Positions 15,207 to 20,422 of a stretch of DNA of 20,422 nucleotides are shown piece after piece (within the stretch, counting starts at the first letter, position 1; every line of letters begins with the position of its first letter). The stretch spans positions 1 to 20,422 of the forward strand of contig PWUB01000088.1 in assembly GCA_003563755.1 (NCBI GenBank). The letters run 5' to 3'. The notes beneath the pieces are model-generated. The model worked only from the letters and a program-made list of their open reading frames with translations. It was not told where the DNA came from and made no database searches. The translations under genes and the position numbers were made by a program. The stretch is from Clostridia bacterium. GTDB taxonomy: Bacteria; Bacillota_E; SLMV01; PUMD01.

Positions 15207-15504
15207 AGGAGCGTCTCATGAAAGAGATCTACTTCCGTCCCGGTCCATGGATCCAGGCGGGGCCTGCGTCGTGTATGTCGACCCGGGGATACGGCTCATT
15301 ATGCTGCGGATGCCGTCCCACCGCTTTTAGTCTACCACCATCGCGCCCCGAGGAGAATGCCCGTCGCAGCGAGAGAGGTCTCGCGATCCCGGCGCCGGGG
15401 TATGGTGAACGGAGTGCACACCGATATAATTGACATATGTCCGTAACAGGTGGGACAATATAATCAAGGTACACGCCCTGAACGTAGAGGAGGTGACGAG
15501 AGCG
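15207..15504. promoter_or_regulatory. divergent promoter region, pan operon versus ORP/Mrp operon
   Basis: About 300 bases without a gene separate the two divergent operons. On the plus strand TATAAT (15425-15430), TTGACA (15430-15435) and TATAAT (15459-15464) crowd together. TTGACA with GACAAT (15454-15459, 18-base spacer) is one possible promoter; TATAAT at 15425 with a weak upstream -35 is another. The palindrome described separately overlaps this cluster. GGAGGTGA before 15505 is the ribosome site. No clear pan promoter was found on the minus strand. Confidence 0.45.
15430..15443. promoter_or_regulatory. candidate operator 1, ACATATGT core
   Basis: GACATATGTC (15432-15441) is a perfect 10-base palindrome that overlaps TTGACA and directly follows a TATAAT. 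Over 14 positions it matches the palindrome upstream of the DUF134 gene at 10, including the complete ACATATGT core. A regulator bound here would block either possible promoter of the ORP/Mrp operon. Confidence 0.5.
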
Positions 15505-15888
15505 ATGAAGATTGCGCTGTGCACACTCGGCGAGAGCTTGAGTTCCCCCATGGATGACCGCTTCGGACGGGCAAACTGCTTCGTGCTCGTGGACTCGGAA
15601 TCTGCTGAGAGCGAAACCATTAGCAACCCCAGCCTCTCGGCTTCGGGAGGTGCAGGTGTGAACTCGGCGGAGGTTCTGTCCCGACGCGGGGTGGAGGTGG
15701 TCATCGCGAACAACGTGGGCCCCAAGGCGCGGCGGGCCCTGCAGGCGGCAGGAATTCGCCTCTTTGAGGCTGAGTTCAGCACTGCCGAGGAGAACCTGGA
15801 GGCGTTCCGAAAAGACGAGCTGCACGAGATGTCTGCGCCCAGCGTGGACTCTCACTTTGGATCGGGCCGCCGCAGGCGTTTCAGATAA
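15505..15888 (+). CDS. orange-protein/NifX-type protein 1 (dinitrogenase FeMo-cofactor biosynthesis family)
   Basis: 127 residues; ATG at 15505 follows AGGAGGTGA at good spacing. It has the compact alpha/beta fold of PF02579 (NifX, NafY, NifB C-terminal domain, orange protein): MKIALCTLGESLSSPMDDRF then GRANCFVLVDSE at the start, GGAGVNSAEVLSRRGVEVVI in the middle, then NNVGPKARRALQAAGIRLFE. Members carry or transfer metal-sulfur clusters; orange protein of Desulfovibrio holds a Mo-Cu-S cluster. No nitrogenase gene is nearby, so nitrogen fixation is not implied. The C-terminus is basic (GSGRRRRFR). First gene of the operon, ten bases before its paralogue. Confidence 0.86.
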   Translation: MKIALCTLGESLSSPMDDRFGRANCFVLVDSESAESETISNPSLSASGGAGVNSAEVLSRRGVEVVIANNVGPKARRALQAAGIRLFEAEFSTAEENLEAFRKDELHEMSAPSVDSHFGSGRRRRFR

Positions 15889-15900
15889 GGAGGCAGCATG

Positions 15901-16233
15901 ATGAGAGTTGCGATTGCCACCGACAACGGCAGGGTCGCCGGTCACTTCGGCCGCTGCATGGAGTACACGGTGTTCGAGGTGGAGGATGGAGCGGTCGTGG
16001 ACAAACAGATCATTGACAGCCCCGGACACCAGCCGGGATTTTTGCCGCGCTTTCTCGCGGAGCACGCAGTCGACTGCATCATCGCGGGCGGCATGGGTCC
16101 ACGGGCGCAGCACATGTTCAGCGACAGGGAGATCGATGTGGTGGTGGGTGCTGCCGGTGCGGTCGACTCGGTCATCGAGGACTTCGTTTCCGGCTCACTC
16201 GAGACAGGCGAAGATCAGTGTGATCACATATAG
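15901..16233 (+). CDS. orange-protein/NifX-type protein 2
   Basis: 110 residues. ATG at 15901 is seven bases from AAGGAGG; the adjacent ATG at 15898 is only four away. PF02579 landmarks are MRVAIATDNGRVAGHFGRCM, EYTVFEVEDG, and a central CIIAGGMGPRAQHMFSDREI followed by DVVVGAAGAVDSVIEDF. The GHFGRC stretch near the start is the usual candidate metal-cluster-contact region. It ends without the basic tail of protein 1. The pair suggests two cluster carriers or a heterodimer, loaded by the ATPases encoded next. Confidence 0.87.
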   Translation: MRVAIATDNGRVAGHFGRCMEYTVFEVEDGAVVDKQIIDSPGHQPGFLPRFLAEHAVDCIIAGGMGPRAQHMFSDREIDVVVGAAGAVDSVIEDFVSGSLETGEDQCDHI

Positions 16234-16263
16234 GTGACACGGACCGTGCGGGAGGTGAGAGCA

Positions 16264-16449
16264 TTGGGTGACGCCAAGCCCGTCAGACCCCGTGGTAGGG
16301 ACAGATACAGTGCAGCCGAACATGCAGGTGATGGGCGCCGGATATCCATCGGAGAGATCGCGGGACACTTCCTGGTCGGCGTGGGCACGTTTCTCCTCTA
16401 CTGGTACGGCAGGGACAAATCCGGCAGCGGTGGTGGTTCCCGGTGGTGA
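16264..16449 (+). CDS. small single-span membrane protein of the ORP/Mrp operon
   Basis: 61 residues from a TTG at 16264, supported by GGAGG eight bases upstream. No ATG or GTG in frame serves as well: the GTG at 16234 has no ribosome site. The N-terminal about 30 residues are basic and polar, then IGEIAGHFLVGVGTFLLYWY forms one hydrophobic segment, followed by a Gly/Ser tail. Basic residues before the span and the stop-start overlap (GTGA at 16446) with the first ATPase gene support a real, co-translated gene. It may tether the ATPase/ORP complex to the membrane; this is inference. I recognise no family. Confidence 0.65.
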   Translation: MGDAKPVRPRGRDRYSAAEHAGDGRRISIGEIAGHFLVGVGTFLLYWYGRDKSGSGGGSRW

Positions 16450-17297
16450 GTATCGCCTGCGCCAGCGGAAAGGGCGGCACAGGAAAGACAACCATCGCCA
16501 CCAACCTGGCGGTCGTGCTGGCCAAAAGCACCCCGGTGCAGCTTTTAGACTGTGATGTCGAGGAACCGAACAGCCACCTGTTCCTGTATCCGCAGGATGT
16601 CCTGGAGGAGGATGTAGGGGTTCTGGTTCCGACCGTGGACGAATCCCTCTGCAGCCGCTGCGGCCGGTGCGCGGACCACTGCCGCTTCAATGCCATATCT
16701 CTTCTGGGGGATTACGTACTGGTCTTCGAGGAGCTGTGCCACAGCTGCGGGGTGTGCTCCTATGTCTGTGGGGAAGGAGCCGTCTCCGAGATGAAGCGGA
16801 CTGTCGGTATCATCCGTCGGGGCTGGGCCAGGGACGTGGATTTCGTAGGAGGACGGCTGAACGTGGGAGAGGCCATAGCCGTTCCCGTGATATCCCGGGT
16901 GAAAGGAGAGGTCGACGACGACAGGTTGGTCCTCATCGATGCTCCCCCGGGCACAACCTGCCCTACCGTTGAGGCCGTGCGCGGGGTGGACCTGTGCCTC
17001 CTGGTGACGGAGCCCACACCCTTCGGGCTGGGTGACCTGCAGATGGCAGTGGCGATGTGTAGGAAGCTGGGGGTGCCGGTGGCGGTCATCGTAAACAGGC
17101 ATGATCTCGGAGACGAAAGGACAGAAAGGTACTGTGCACAGGAGTGCATCCCGGTACTGGCCCGGCTTCCGTGGGACCGGGACCTGGCAGAGGCCTACGC
17201 CCGGGGTCGGCTCGTCATTGACGAAGTGCCGCGGTGGGAGAAAGCGTTCTTCGAGCTGGCGGGTGAGGTCATGCAGAGCGTGCAGGGAGGTCACTGA
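16446..17297 (+). CDS. MinD-type P-loop ATPase with two [4Fe-4S] motifs, 1
   Basis: 283 residues from GTG in a GTGA overlap with the previous gene (GTG at 16443 is possible too). The deviant Walker A SGKGGTGKTT is at about 8-17, LLDCDVEEPN is the switch region and VLIDAPPGT the Walker B-like strand. A ferredoxin module is inserted near residues 69-108: C69/C72/C75/C79 (CSRCGRCADHC) and C98/C101/C104/C108 (CHSCGVCSYVC). This is the MinD-superfamily ATPase with ferredoxin domain (COG1149-like), found in pairs in anaerobes and in the Desulfovibrio orange-protein complex. It likely couples ATP hydrolysis to assembly, electron delivery or positioning of the ORP proteins. It ends one base before its paralogue. 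Confidence 0.9.
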   Translation: MSIACASGKGGTGKTTIATNLAVVLAKSTPVQLLDCDVEEPNSHLFLYPQDVLEEDVGVLVPTVDESLCSRCGRCADHCRFNAISLLGDYVLVFEELCHSCGVCSYVCGEGAVSEMKRTVGIIRRGWARDVDFVGGRLNVGEAIAVPVISRVKGEVDDDRLVLIDAPPGTTCPTVEAVRGVDLCLLVTEPTPFGLGDLQMAVAMCRKLGVPVAVIVNRHDLGDERTERYCAQECIPVLARLPWDRDLAEAYARGRLVIDEVPRWEKAFFELAGEVMQSVQGGH

Positions 17298-17298
17298 A

Positions 17299-18153
17299 GT
17301 GAAGGAACTCGTGGTCATCAGCGGCAAGGGTGGGACCGGGAAGACCTCGATTACCGCCGCCTTCGCCGCCCTCGCCGACGGGACAACAGTGGTGGCAGAC
17401 TGCGACGTTGATGCACCCAACCTGCATTTTCTCCTTCAGCCAGAGAAACTCGAGGAGCACGAGTTCACGGCCTCGGTGAAGGCAGCGGTGAACCCAGAGC
17501 GCTGCTCTCACTGCGGTGTCTGTGCCGAACACTGCCGATTTGGAGCCATCTCGGCTGACCCGTGGGTAGACGTCCTGGCGTGCGAGGGCTGCGGATTCTG
17601 TGAGCTGGTGTGTCCCGAGGAGGCGGTGTCAATGCACCCGGTGCCGTCGGGTCACTGGTATTCCTCCGGTACACGATACGGGCCGATGGTCCACGCACGC
17701 CTCAACATCGGTGAGGGAAACTCGGGCAAACTGGTAAGTAAGGTCAAGGAGGAGGCCCGGAAGCTGGGGAACACCATCGGTGCGGGACTGATCCTGGTCG
17801 ACGGTCCCCCGGGAACGGGCTGTCCCGTGATCGCCTGTCTGTCGGCAGCTTCCTGCGTCCTGGTGGTCACGGAGCCCTCGGTATCAGGGCTGCATGACCT
17901 GCTGCGCGTGTTGGACCTCTGCAGGCACTTCGATGTGCCCGCAAGGGTGTGCGTTAACCGCCACGACATTGATCCTGAATGCACCCGACGGATCGAGTCG
18001 GCTTGCAGCGGCATCGTGTCCGGGTACATACCCCATGATCCCGATGTTACCCGCGCCCTCATGCAGGGTGAGACCGTGGTCGAGTTCAGCCGCGGCCCCG
18101 CAGCTGAGAGCCTGAAACGGTTGTGGCGCGAGCTGCTGCGAGTCATGGAGTGA
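17299..18153 (+). CDS. MinD-type P-loop ATPase with two [4Fe-4S] motifs, 2
   Basis: 284 residues; GTG at 17299 follows GGAGG by eight bases. The frame extends upstream inside the previous gene, but the fold starts at MKELVVISGKGGTGKTS. It parallels ATPase 1: Walker A at about 8-17, ADCDVDAPN, and a ferredoxin insert with C69/C72/C75/C79 (CSHCGVCAEHC) and C95/C98/C101/C105 (CEGCGFCELVC). LVDGPPGTGCPV and VTEPSVSGLHDL are the remaining nucleotide-site strands. The second cluster begins three residues earlier than in ATPase 1. Adjacent paralogues of this class probably form a heterodimer. Confidence 0.9.
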   Translation: MKELVVISGKGGTGKTSITAAFAALADGTTVVADCDVDAPNLHFLLQPEKLEEHEFTASVKAAVNPERCSHCGVCAEHCRFGAISADPWVDVLACEGCGFCELVCPEEAVSMHPVPSGHWYSSGTRYGPMVHARLNIGEGNSGKLVSKVKEEARKLGNTIGAGLILVDGPPGTGCPVIACLSAASCVLVVTEPSVSGLHDLLRVLDLCRHFDVPARVCVNRHDIDPECTRRIESACSGIVSGYIPHDPDVTRALMQGETVVEFSRGPAAESLKRLWRELLRVME

Positions 18154-18186
18154 TCCAGAGAGGTACACGGAAAGAAGGATGAAGTG

Positions 18187-18972
18187 ATGTCGCGATCAAG
18201 ACTGATGGATCCTGATGGTGAGACAGCGATCATAGCGGTGGCGAGCGGAAAGGGAGGAGTAGGGAAATCGACAATGGCTGCAAACCTGGCCCGGTCTCTC
18301 GGGAAGAGAGGACGAAAGGTTGGGGTCATGGATGCGGACATACACGGTTTCTCCATCCCGAGGCTTTTGGGAATCGAGGGGCGCCCGGCTGCTGATGAGG
18401 ATGGAATTCACCCGCTGGTCTCGCACGGACTGCAGGTGATGAGCATGGGCTTCTTCGTCGATGAAACCACACCGGTGATCTGGCGGGGGCCGCTGCTCAT
18501 GAAGGCCATAGAGCAGTTCACCGATGATGTGTTGTGGAGTGACGACCTCGACTACCTTGTGATAGACCTCCCCCCGGGGACCGGGGATGTGCCTCTGAGC
18601 GTGGCACAGCGGCTGCCGGGGGCCTCGCTGCTGTTGGTCACGCTGCCCGGACCTTCGTCGGTGAACGTCGCGGGTAGGGCGGGTAACATGGCTGCAAGCA
18701 CCAACATGCAGCTGGCAGGTGTGGTGGAGAACATGTCGCACCTGGCGTGCCCCGGATGTGGGGAGACCATATACCCCTTCGGAAGGGGGGGCGGAGCGCG
18801 GCTGGCGGCGATGCTGGGAGTGCCCCTTCTGGCGGAGGTTCCGATGGACCCGGAGGGCGGTGTTGAAAAAGAAGGGGCGGCTCTCTTCGTTGACACCCCG
18901 GGTTCGGCCGCGGGATCGGCCATCGAGGAGCTCACCCAACGGTTGATTCACCAGCTGAAGGAGGCTTCATGA
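18187..18972 (+). CDS. Mrp/ApbC/NBP35-family Fe-S carrier ATPase
   Basis: 261 residues from ATG 18187 (GTG at 18184 is adjacent; SD is GAAGG). The deviant Walker A GKGGVGKST is at 21-29, MDADIHGFSIPRLLG is typical of Mrp, LVIDLPPGTGD lies at about 124-134, and ENMSHLACPGCGE places the conserved CxxC at C188/C191, which in this family holds a bridging [4Fe-4S] cluster at the dimer interface. The N-terminal MIP18-like domain of longer Mrp proteins is absent. It is the last gene of the operon and presumably supplies or stores clusters for the upstream ORP-type proteins, as the Mrp partner does in orange-protein clusters. Confidence 0.92.
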   Translation: MSRSRLMDPDGETAIIAVASGKGGVGKSTMAANLARSLGKRGRKVGVMDADIHGFSIPRLLGIEGRPAADEDGIHPLVSHGLQVMSMGFFVDETTPVIWRGPLLMKAIEQFTDDVLWSDDLDYLVIDLPPGTGDVPLSVAQRLPGASLLLVTLPGPSSVNVAGRAGNMAASTNMQLAGVVENMSHLACPGCGETIYPFGRGGGARLAAMLGVPLLAEVPMDPEGGVEKEGAALFVDTPGSAAGSAIEELTQRLIHQLKEAS

Positions 18973-18989
18973 GCCTTGCGGAGCTTCCC

Positions 18990-19018
18990 TTGACATGATA
19001 CCCGTGCCGGTTTAACAT
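18990..19018 (+). promoter_or_regulatory. consensus-like sigma-A promoter of the DUF134-Fur-DUF5320 operon
   Basis: TTGACA (18990-18995), a 17-base spacer and TAACAT (19013-19018) give a near-ideal housekeeping promoter. It starts 17 bases after the Mrp stop codon, so the three genes that follow are a separate transcription unit. Confidence 0.75.
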
Positions 19019-19030
19019 GAAGGTGGATAA

Positions 19031-19044
19031 TGAACATATGTTCA
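19031..19044. promoter_or_regulatory. candidate operator 2, perfect palindrome TGAACATATGTTCA
   Basis: A perfect 14-base palindrome lies 12 bases after the -10 hexamer and just before the AAAGGAG ribosome site, a classic repressor position. Its ACATATGT core is the same as in the ORP/Mrp promoter region. It is unlike canonical Fur or PerR boxes, so the DUF134 protein encoded next is as good a candidate to bind it as the Fur homologue. Confidence 0.6.
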
Positions 19045-19058
19045 GAAAGGAGTGGCCG

Positions 19059-19505
19059 ATGCCCAGGCCGCCGAAGAAGCGAACAGTAGAGTTCCTCCCG
19101 TCCTGTAACTACTTCAAGCCTCCGGGAGTCCCGCTGTCGGAGCTGGATGAGATCACTCTCAGCATCGACGAGTTGGAGGCCCTGAGGTTGAAGGACAGGA
19201 TGGGTCTGGACCATGAGGCCTGCGCGGAGCGCATGGAGGTTTCCCGTCCCACGTTCCACCGCATACTGCGATCTGCTCACGGCAAGGTGGCCAGGGCTCT
19301 GACGGAAGGGGCTGCGATCAGGATCGAGGGAGGAAGCTACCGCCTGATGGGGCGGCACCACTGCCGAAAATGCGGCCACGTGTGGCAGGACGACGGGGCC
19401 CGCGAGCCAGTGTGTCCCGAATGCCAGAGCCCGAGCGTGGTCCGGGCTGCCCCGGGCGGCCATCGTCACCGGCGGAGGGGGCGGCGGCGTGACAGACGGA
19501 GGTGA
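19059..19505 (+). CDS. DUF134-family DNA-binding protein with C-terminal zinc ribbon
   Basis: 148 residues; ATG at 19059 follows AAAGGAG, and the upstream in-frame ATG overlaps the promoter. [20 protein letters not shown] then PPG is the DUF134/UPF0251 N-terminal signature. [20 protein letters not shown] leads into a helix-turn-helix at about 53-75 ([17 protein letters not shown]), like sigma region 4. The fold is then followed by a zinc ribbon, C102/C105 (CRKCG) and C119/C122 (CPEC), and a very basic His/Arg tail. DUF134 genes commonly sit next to NifX/ORP-type and Mrp genes. It probably senses metal or redox state and controls this locus; that is inference. It ends just before the Fur gene. 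Confidence 0.87.
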   Translation: MPRPPKKRTVEFLPSCNYFKPPGVPLSELDEITLSIDELEALRLKDRMGLDHEACAERMEVSRPTFHRILRSAHGKVARALTEGAAIRIEGGSYRLMGRHHCRKCGHVWQDDGAREPVCPECQSPSVVRAAPGGHRHRRRGRRRDRRR

Positions 19506-19510
19506 ATGTC

Positions 19511-19987
19511 GTGCAGGATCTGCTCGGGGAAGTGAAAACGAGGCTGCACAACGAGAACTACCGGCTGACGCCCCAGCGCGCCGTGGTCTTCGAGGTCATG
19601 GCTCGGCATCCCCGGCACCATTTTACCGCCGAGGAAATATACGATGAGGTCCAGGCAGAGCACGGCCAGATGGGCCTTTCCACGGTGTACCGCAGCCTGA
19701 TGGTACTGGAACAGGTGGGTTTGATCAGAAGACTCGATGTCGGTGACGGTGTCTCCAGGTATGAATTCGAGGGTTTGGATCCATCACCGCACTGCCACCT
19801 GGTGTGTGTTCAGTGTGGTGACCTGAAGGAAGCGGCTTGCCCGGCACTCGACAACATCAACACCATACTTCGGGTGGAAGACCAATTTGAGGTCCTGGAT
19901 CAGTCCCTGGTGTTTTTCGGCTTCTGCCGCCGGTGCACCGAGGTGTCGGGTGAGGCTGCAGGGACCACGAATGATACTTCAGCGTGA
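19511..19987 (+). CDS. Fur/PerR-family metal-dependent regulator
   Basis: 158 residues. GTG at 19511 is chosen because GGAGG (19498-19502) is eight bases upstream; GTG at 19502 overlaps that site. The winged helix includes YRLTPQRAVVFEVM, FTAEEIYDEVQ and the recognition helix GLSTVYRSLMVLEQVGLI. The metal-binding part has H37, HCHLVC (H94, H96) and D104, plus two structural-zinc CxxC pairs at C99/C102 and C139/C142 (FCRRC). The middle residue of the usual HHH motif is Cys. These residues fit the Fur superfamily; iron, zinc or peroxide sensing cannot be told apart. Position beside DUF134 suggests control of the neighbouring metal-cluster genes. Confidence 0.92.
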   Translation: MQDLLGEVKTRLHNENYRLTPQRAVVFEVMARHPRHHFTAEEIYDEVQAEHGQMGLSTVYRSLMVLEQVGLIRRLDVGDGVSRYEFEGLDPSPHCHLVCVQCGDLKEAACPALDNINTILRVEDQFEVLDQSLVFFGFCRRCTEVSGEAAGTTNDTSA

Positions 19988-20000
19988 GGAGGTGTGTGAG

Positions 20001-20321
20001 ATGCCCAGAGGAGATGCACGCGGTCCGGAGGGTCGCGGCCCCCTCACCGGGCGGGGACTCGGTCCCTGCGCTGGTCACGAGAGGCCTGGCTTTGCAGTCC
20101 GCGGTTCGGGAGGAGTCGGTCGCGGTCGCGGGCGAGGGTGGCGCAACGTATACAGAGCCACCGGGATCCCGGGTTGGCAGCGGGGGTTCGCACCGCCACG
20201 CCTCTCCGGCGAGGAGCGCGAAGATGCACTGAAGGATTACGCAAAGACCCTGCGGGAAGAGGCGGAAGCGATAGAACGACGTATCAGGGAATTGAAGGCG
20301 GACGACGGCGAAGAGGTATAG
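20001..20321 (+). CDS. DUF5320-family small Gly/Arg-rich protein
   Basis: 106 residues; ATG at 20001 follows GAGGAGGTG. The N-terminus MPRGDARGPEGRGPLTGRGL with one Cys in LGPCAG, a Gly/Arg stretch GRGRGRGWRN and RATGIPGWQRG is the DUF5320 pattern. The C-terminal about 38 residues (LSGEEREDALKDYAKTLREE onward) form a charged coiled coil. Members of this family recur beside NifX/ORP-type genes in anaerobes; function is unknown. Thirteen bases separate it from the Fur stop, so it is the last gene of this operon, with a strong hairpin behind it. Confidence 0.82.
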   Translation: MPRGDARGPEGRGPLTGRGLGPCAGHERPGFAVRGSGGVGRGRGRGWRNVYRATGIPGWQRGFAPPRLSGEEREDALKDYAKTLREEAEAIERRIRELKADDGEEV

Positions 20322-20342
20322 GCGCGTGAGCTACCCACTGGG

Positions 20343-20366
20343 GAGGGCTGCCCGGCTGCAGCCCTC
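20343..20366 (+). terminator. hairpin terminator of the DUF134-Fur-DUF5320 operon
   Basis: GAGGGCTGC and GCAGCCCTC form a perfect 9-bp stem around a 6-base loop, 21 bases after the stop codon. The following bases are pyrimidine-rich (TCTCCCTCT) rather than a pure T-run. Confidence 0.65.
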
Positions 20367-20422
20367 TCTCCCTCTGCACATCGTCCACCCATTCCATTAT
20401 ATCATTCTTCTGACTGCTGGCA

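Noticed and set aside
15505..18972. Nitrogen-fixation cluster
   Set aside because: NifX-like domains alone do not imply it; no nifHDK, nifB radical-SAM or nifEN genes are present, and the gene set fits the orange-protein type instead.
19031..19044. Classical Fur or PerR box
   Set aside because: The palindrome lacks the GATAAT-type repeats of Fur boxes and the TTATAAT-type arms of PerR boxes; reported only as a palindromic operator candidate.

Overview
The window is bacterial, GC-rich and mostly coding, with Shine-Dalgarno (SD)-led genes, many GTG/TTG starts and tight 1-4 base gene junctions. The best taxonomic clue is the right-hand end. Two orange-protein/NifX-type proteins, two MinD-type ATPases carrying ferredoxin modules, an Mrp/ApbC ATPase, a DUF134 protein and a DUF5320 protein form a set typical of strict anaerobes. 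An anaerobic high-GC Clostridia-like bacterium or a deep-branching anaerobic actinobacterium fits, but the sequence does not decide between them. I saw no tRNA, rRNA, CRISPR array, complete insertion sequence or phage gene.

Left part (1-5900): the 3' part of a NIF3-family gene is cut by the window edge. A Tat-exported aldo/keto reductase follows on the minus strand. Next comes a plus-strand catabolic-looking group: a HOGA-type 4-hydroxy-2-oxoglutarate aldolase homologue and two tandem, ATGA-overlapping, paralogous amidohydrolases. The aldolase and the amidohydrolase pair each have their own leader and share an 11-base word (ACAATACAGTG) upstream.

Middle (5900-12560): a patchwork of single genes and decayed genes. 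It holds a multiply frameshifted gene with a nuclease-like EAK motif, a CAP-domain protein without a visible signal peptide, a conserved protein of unknown function, and a DASS/SLC13 carboxylate transporter. It also holds a remnant of an ABC-2 permease, a small protein with a DnaJ-like zinc finger, a VOC protein lacking the usual metal-ligand Glu, a SAM methyltransferase and a Nudix hydrolase. Gene decay is concentrated here.

Pantothenate operon (15166-12567, minus strand): a Rossmann-like/DUF2520 protein, panB and panC, nearly contiguous. The DUF2520 protein sits where a ketopantoate reductase would be needed; panD is not in the window. A perfect 9-bp hairpin lies directly upstream of the first gene.

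Divergent ORP/Mrp operon (15505-18972, plus strand): two orange-protein/NifX-type proteins, a 61-residue single-span membrane protein with a TTG start, two paralogous MinD/ferredoxin ATPases and an Mrp ATPase. A second operon (19059-20321) follows with its own consensus-like promoter: DUF134 regulator with zinc ribbon, Fur/PerR-family regulator, and DUF5320 protein. Both operons carry a palindrome with the same ACATATGT core in the promoter region, suggesting one regulator controls both. This pair is the most interesting system here. It resembles the Desulfovibrio orange-protein (orp) complex but has different regulators and an extra small membrane protein.
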